A stretch of DNA of 21,639 nt, taken from assembly GCA_015680685.1 (NCBI GenBank), contig MNCI01025132.1, forward strand, positions 835,601 to 857,239, read 5' to 3'. Shown here piece by piece: positions 18,127-21,639 of the stretch. The stretch is from Gnetum montanum. Lineage: Eukaryota; Streptophyta; Gnetopsida; Gnetales; Gnetaceae. A program made the position numbers and the translations under genes. A model generated the notes under the pieces. That model was not told the origin of the DNA. It did no database searches and worked only from the letters and a program-made list of their open reading frames with translations. Position 1 is the stretch's first letter; each line of letters begins with the position of its first letter.

Positions 18127-18958
18127 TGATGAGTGGCGAGGTACCCCTACACTCAACCATACGAATACAAGCATTTCACGCATGATCTGGTCGAACTCCG
18201 TAGACGGACTAGTTGTGGTATCAAGACAGTTATCCTTAGGTCATAGTCCGTTGTCTTCCCATCTGGACTAGTGTTAACTTTTTCATGTATGGTTTAGTCT
18301 AGAGTGAGGTGTATGATGTGTTCCTATACTACTGCTACTCCTGGAGATAATGGAAAATAATATTAACTAGGCTAAGAGAGAGAGAGGGTGAGAGAGAATC
18401 TAAGCTAGCCTAAGAGCGATGAGCATCCATTCCTCAATCATCCGTACACATCTTGGACCTCGTGCACAACTACCACTGGGATTACCAAGCACAGATCCTA
18501 GGTACGCTAATGGGTTACCAAGTAGTCACACTTAAATGCTCGTGATCAAGTCGTACTCATTCCGTGTTTAATAAGAGTTTAGGGTAAGAAGATGTTAACT
18601 AAGAAAGTAGTAAATAACAATTAAATAAATAATTAAACTAAGTGAATGCTGCAATGATGAAGTAATCTCGATCTTTATTTCTAGTCATGTGCGTGTCCAA
18701 GTATGTCACACTCGAATAAGGATGTCGTACAATTACAATTACCACACTGTGGGCATACACTGGGAGAGAAGGGATGAGAGAAGACACTAACAGAAAGTCC
18801 CTAAATTTAACACTAAGAGCTAAAATCAAAACATAACACACTTAAACTAAGAACTAAAAAACTGCCTATCAGAACTATCTACCTCTTATTTATAGATGAA
18901 GAGACAGGCTGTGATATCCCGTATGTGATATCGCGGCGAATGAAATGATAACTCATCA
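18127..18958 (-). repeat. 3' LTR of copy D (832 bp)
   Basis: Both ends are exact: TGATGAG after the polypurine tract (18958-18952 on the minus strand) and CTCATCA at 18133-18127. They form a perfect 7-bp inverted repeat. U3 has GTGATATCGCGGCG and GTGATATCCCG (plus strand, 18925-18938 and 18911-18921). The TATA box TATAAATAA is at 18894-18886 and AATAAA at 18679-18674, all minus. The U5 end is nearly identical to LTRs A and B. Confidence 0.92.
18886..18894 (-). promoter_or_regulatory. TATA box of LTR D
   Basis: TATAAATAA is followed by GAGGTAG on the minus strand, almost the same as LTR A. GATATCGC-type motifs sit just upstream (18911-18938). Confidence 0.75.
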
Positions 18959-18971
18959 TACCCCCATGACT
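18959..18971 (-). promoter_or_regulatory. Polypurine tract of copy D
   Basis: AGTCATGGGGGTA on the minus strand abuts the LTR start and is identical to the tract of copy A (2147-2159). Confidence 0.85.
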
Positions 18972-19016
18972 GAATGAAAACTTGTCCTCGAGTTATAGTC
19001 AAAACAAGCTTTGTCG

Positions 19017-19112
19017 ATTACACAGTGGATAGGTATGGGATTATTAACTAGTGAGAATGGGTTNAATTACACAGTGGATAGGTATGGGATTATTAACTAG
19101 TGAGAATGGGTT
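19017..19112 (-). repeat. 47-bp exact tandem duplication around an N base
   Basis: Bases 19017-19063 and 19066-19112 are identical over 47 positions and are separated only by N and A (19064-19065). Copy A has one copy of the matching region. The N marks uncertain sequence or a join, so the duplication may come from assembly. Confidence 0.85.
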
Positions 19113-19249
19113 CATGCTACAGTGTGGAATCAAAACAAAAGAGAGACACAACACAAAGAATGCTAAAGAAAATCCTACAACTACAAAATTGATGGAACTC
19201 ATGTAGTTCCTAGTGGCAGTGGCTCCTCCATGGGTGCTTTTCCCTTGTC

Positions 19250-19967
19250 TTATGTTCTAGGTCTTGGGACTTGATGGCGTTGAAGTATGACCTGGAGTTT
19301 CTCCTCTCGTAAGGCCTTGAGTGCCTTCGCATGTGCATAAGTTTGTACTTGTGCCATAGAGGCATCCCAGCCAGCCTTCTCTTTTTCTTCTACCACCCTT
19401 TTATTCTCTGTCAACAGTTTATTAAGTTGCTCAATTTTGAAAGTGTCCAGCTGGTTCTAAGCAACCTTTGGCCCTATATTTGAAAGGTTTAATACTTCCA
19501 AAATGGCTTGAACAAAGAAATCAACAGTCACACCACAAATGTTAACCATGGTGCCTTCTTCTATGTTGTGCCACAATTGGTACGTTTCCCCTAAGTACCA
19601 GGCACCACTTTTAGAGAGGATAGGCCATAGGGGGGACCCTTTGAGGTGATCCCTAATGGCCTCTAGAGCAAAATCTGCGACAAATTCAAAATTTAATTCC
19701 ACAATCACCTCAATGAATGTGGAATTTTCATGAATGGCCTGAACACAATCTTGGGGCAACATGAGATGTTGTCCCTGTTCAGACACAGCGGTAGCGCCTC
19801 CTTCTGCCCACCTCAATTGTACAGTAGCAGGGTCCTCTTGGTGGATACTGAATGATTGTTCCTCCTGCTCTACATGTTGTCCAACAGGATCTTGTTTTCC
19901 TCCTCTCCTAGGTCGTTTGCTCCCACCTTGAGCAGGACCTTCCTATTGTCCACATTTCGGGGGCCAT
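19250..19967 (-). pseudogene. 3' ORF in the env position (copy D)
   Basis: The start by alignment with copy C is ATG 19967-19965, directly after the acceptor CAG. One base must be skipped within the first codons to reach the main frame. The early part has GGSKRPRRGGK, a basic cluster like a nuclear localisation signal. Then comes an acidic, Gln-rich spacer, a helix-like stretch (FEFVADFALEAIRDHL) and the block shared with copy C (LKGSPLWPI, WYLGET, LEVLNLSNIG). A TAG at 19459-19457 interrupts the frame. Beyond it, 68 in-frame codons encode a charged coiled coil (IEQLNKLLTENKRVVEEKEK, ALKALREEKLQ), ending at TAA 19252-19250. About 110 residues present in copy C after LPEIG are absent here. No membrane segment is visible. 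Function unknown. Confidence 0.7.
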
Positions 19968-19998
19968 CTGCAATCACACGGGACCAATCATTAGTAAG
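19965..19998 (-). promoter_or_regulatory. Branch point and 3' splice site before the 3' ORF (copy D)
   Basis: CTTACTAAT (19998-19990) is followed 20 bases later by GTGATTGCAG and ATGG on the minus strand. Both parts fit plant intron ends well. Possible donors upstream on the same strand include AGGGTAATAAG near 20210. The site is conserved in position with copies A and C. Confidence 0.5.
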
Positions 19999-20458
19999 GT
20001 TGTTACCAAAGTTAGGTTGTACCTTACTATTTGCCTTAATGGATTTACTTTATTTCCTTGTGATGTTAATTATTGGAAGAACATGTCCCCGAAAGATTAT
20101 AATGTTGAGTCCTCTTTGCTTAGGTGGTTTCCAAATTTAATTTTTTGGTATAGCTAAGGGGATGAAATTTTTCTTGACACATTTTATTCTTAATTTTACA
20201 ACTTATTACCCTTAATGATGTCCTTCGGGCGATGATGAATTTCAAAACATTTATGCACTATTCGGTGTGTGCCCCACCCCCACAACTAAGCTGAACACTC
20301 CAGGTTCAGGTAGGCTCAGACAAAATGAAAATCGGAGTACTAGTGAGCGAGTTATGGGTATGAAAGCAAGGGTTGCACAATCGCAAGTTGTAGAGAGAAA
20401 ATTGGAAAACTGCCCCCGTGTGAATAGTTGAAAATGAGGTGAAGTGGCACGGGGGTCA
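19999..20458 (-). other. Leader or intron-like stretch before the 3' ORF (copy D)
   Basis: No gene is seen. If the TATA box at 20468-20461 works, transcription would start near 20430 and this is the 5' leader. It has CT- and A-rich parts and no long frame. A frame of 94 codons on the plus strand (19856-20140) is the antisense of the ORF start and is not supported. Confidence 0.4.
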
Positions 20459-20563
20459 CATATATATAGCTTGAAGGGACGCGATATCGCGTACGATACA
20501 TCACAGATGTGATATTGCGTCAGCCGCGATATCGCCTACGCGATATCTCGGCTTATCGATATT
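20459..20563 (-). promoter_or_regulatory. Internal promoter-like block with GCGATATCGC repeats (copy D)
   Basis: A TATATATA box (20468-20461, minus) has a cluster of near-palindromes upstream of it: GCGATATCGC (20481-20490), GTGATATTGCG (20510-20520), CGCGATATCGC (20525-20535) and CGCGATATCTCG (20539-20550). The same motif family fills U3 of LTRs A and D but is absent from LTRs B and C. Promoter activity is inferred. Confidence 0.5.
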
Positions 20564-21639
20564 AGGGCACAATGAAAGATACCAATTTTTTTTAAGATTT
20601 TCTTAAAATTAACGTTGTAAACTAAGGACATTAGGCTATTGTTAAGGGGTTCCAAGGTAATTCAATTAGTTCGACAAGCACGAATAATTATGATGGTGTG
20701 GAATTTATCAATACAGACCTCAAATGGAAGAAAAAGGCTATGTGATGGTTCATAAGAACGTTGAATTCGAGGGATAGTAATAAGGGAAAGAAAACCATTG
20801 ATAATATGCTGAGCATAATAGATGGTGTGTGGAGGATGTGTTATGAATGCAAATTACAAAAATTATGCAAGTGGGTCCTCCCCAAAGCAAGTTCCAACCT
20901 ATACTGCCCTTGTGTAACCACACCTTAAAATGTCCATAAGCACTAGAAGGGTTAAATGTAATCCACACTAGTTCCACAAAACACACACATATAAGTATCA
21001 CGGGAATGAGGTAAGAATTCTATGCTACACGAGACACAAGCTACAAATACATGAACAGCGAGATGAGATGGGGTAGAGAAGGGATTATAGAGATCGGGAC
21101 ATGAGGTAACTGACCCAGGGCACAGTGAATCCTGCATGTAAAGCATGATTAATGTGTCATTAACCCATCGTTCCAAGATGAAAACCAAGTCCATTCCTTT
21201 GATCAATGACACCACATTGTTTCATCCCATGATGAGCGACTACAAGAGTACTAGAACAACAATGTGTACGCTCACTTGGCATTTTGTTCAAGGGAGGAGT
21301 GATTTTTTCTTTGTGGCACTTCCTTTGTTTTCTCTCTCTCTCTCTTTTTCTCTATCTCTCTCTCTCTCTTTTTGAATGAATGGATCCAGAGAAGCCACCA
21401 ACCTTCAAGCATGGGTGCATGTCTTTCCAGTGGGACCCCCCTAGAACAACATTGAATTTTTGAGTGCCTTTTGATTACTCTTACTCTCATTTTGCGTTAG
21501 ATCTACAAGGATCTTAGTACAACCATGTTGCATGATAACTCTCATAGACGTTACCAAAGAGAATCCGCAAGTCCCCTTGATGTCACACCTTAATCATTCC
21601 CTCTTGGTCCATCCTTCTTCATTCTGGGTACAATGAACA
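20564..21639 (-). other. Non-coding 3' region of copy D
   Basis: No gene is seen. It aligns in patches with copies A and C: TGGGGAGGACCCAC at 20884-20871 (minus), and GGTGTGACATCAAGGGGACT near 21590-21570 with the A sequence near 690. The pol end is expected beyond the right edge. Short frames on both strands do not align with pol or the 3' ORF. Confidence 0.6.
21330..21370. repeat. (CT)n microsatellite
   Basis: Interrupted CT/TCTC runs (GA on the element's own strand) within the 3' region of D. Confidence 0.9.

Larger units (their letters stand above)
18127..21639 (-). mobile_element. Copy D: 3' part of an Athila-type element inserted in copy C
   Basis: Read on the minus strand from the right edge, this element has a 3' region, an internal promoter-like block, a 3' ORF, a polypurine tract and a 3' LTR ending at 18127. 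The abrupt end within the 3' ORF of C, with the LTR terminus TGATGAG (plus) at the junction, shows insertion. The predicted target duplication is ACTAT (18122-18126), to be found again beyond the 5' LTR of D, right of the window. Its pol should start showing about 0.4 kb beyond the right edge, judged from the spacing in copy A. Confidence 0.88.

Noticed and set aside
19856-20140. A 94-codon frame on the plus strand
   Set aside because: It is antisense to the start of the D 3' ORF and its splice-site region, with no homology.
20459-20563. The GATATCGC cluster as a solo LTR or 5' LTR of another element
   Set aside because: No LTR end (TGATGAG or CTCATCA), PBS or target duplication is seen around it, and copy C has a similar arrangement at the same place, so an internal block fits better. 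It remains possible that a decayed LTR fragment is the source.

Overview
The window looks like repeat-rich nuclear DNA of a flowering plant. It is AT-rich and has no intact host gene, tRNA or rRNA that I can recognise. Almost all of it is four decayed copies of one family of Ty3/Gypsy LTR retrotransposons, best placed in the Athila group. The evidence for that is a primer-binding site complementary to the 3' end of tRNA-Asp, a single-frame gag-protease, an FMDD-type reverse transcriptase, a DD(35)E integrase, and a very long 3' region between pol and the 3' LTR. I cannot name the species.

Layout: copy A (+, 1-3167) is a 3' half: the pol tail, a long 3' region and a complete 3' LTR (2160-3167). 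It sits inside copy B (-, 3168 to about 7300), which shows its protease, gag, PBS and 5' LTR, reading right to left. A roughly 0.7 kb non-LTR stretch follows (about 7271-7956). Copy C (+, 7957-18126) has a 5' LTR, PBS, gag, protease, RT/RNase H, integrase, 3' region and most of a 3' ORF. It is cut by copy D (-, 18127-21639), which shows its 3' LTR, a 3' ORF and a long 3' region running off the right edge. So A is nested in B and D is nested in C. Where both ends are visible or inferable, the LTRs begin TGAT(G/A)A(G/A) and end CTCATCA.

The coding regions are pseudogenes with many stops and some frameshifts. Several stops are explained by C-to-T or G-to-A changes, as expected from decay of methylated, silenced DNA.

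The most interesting part is the 3' region (the env position). C and D carry a homologous ORF there, and A keeps only its start. In all three copies a branch-point-like CTNCTAAT and a 3' splice-site-like sequence sit just before the ATG. In C and D a promoter-like block lies 0.4-0.5 kb upstream: a TATATATA box preceded by short repeats. Those repeats match the LTR U3 of the same lineage: GCGATATCGC in D and GAGGCCCCATT in C. This suggests a second, internal, LTR-like promoter for a separately expressed, nuclear-looking 3' protein. That is inference from sequence and needs an expression or wider family check.
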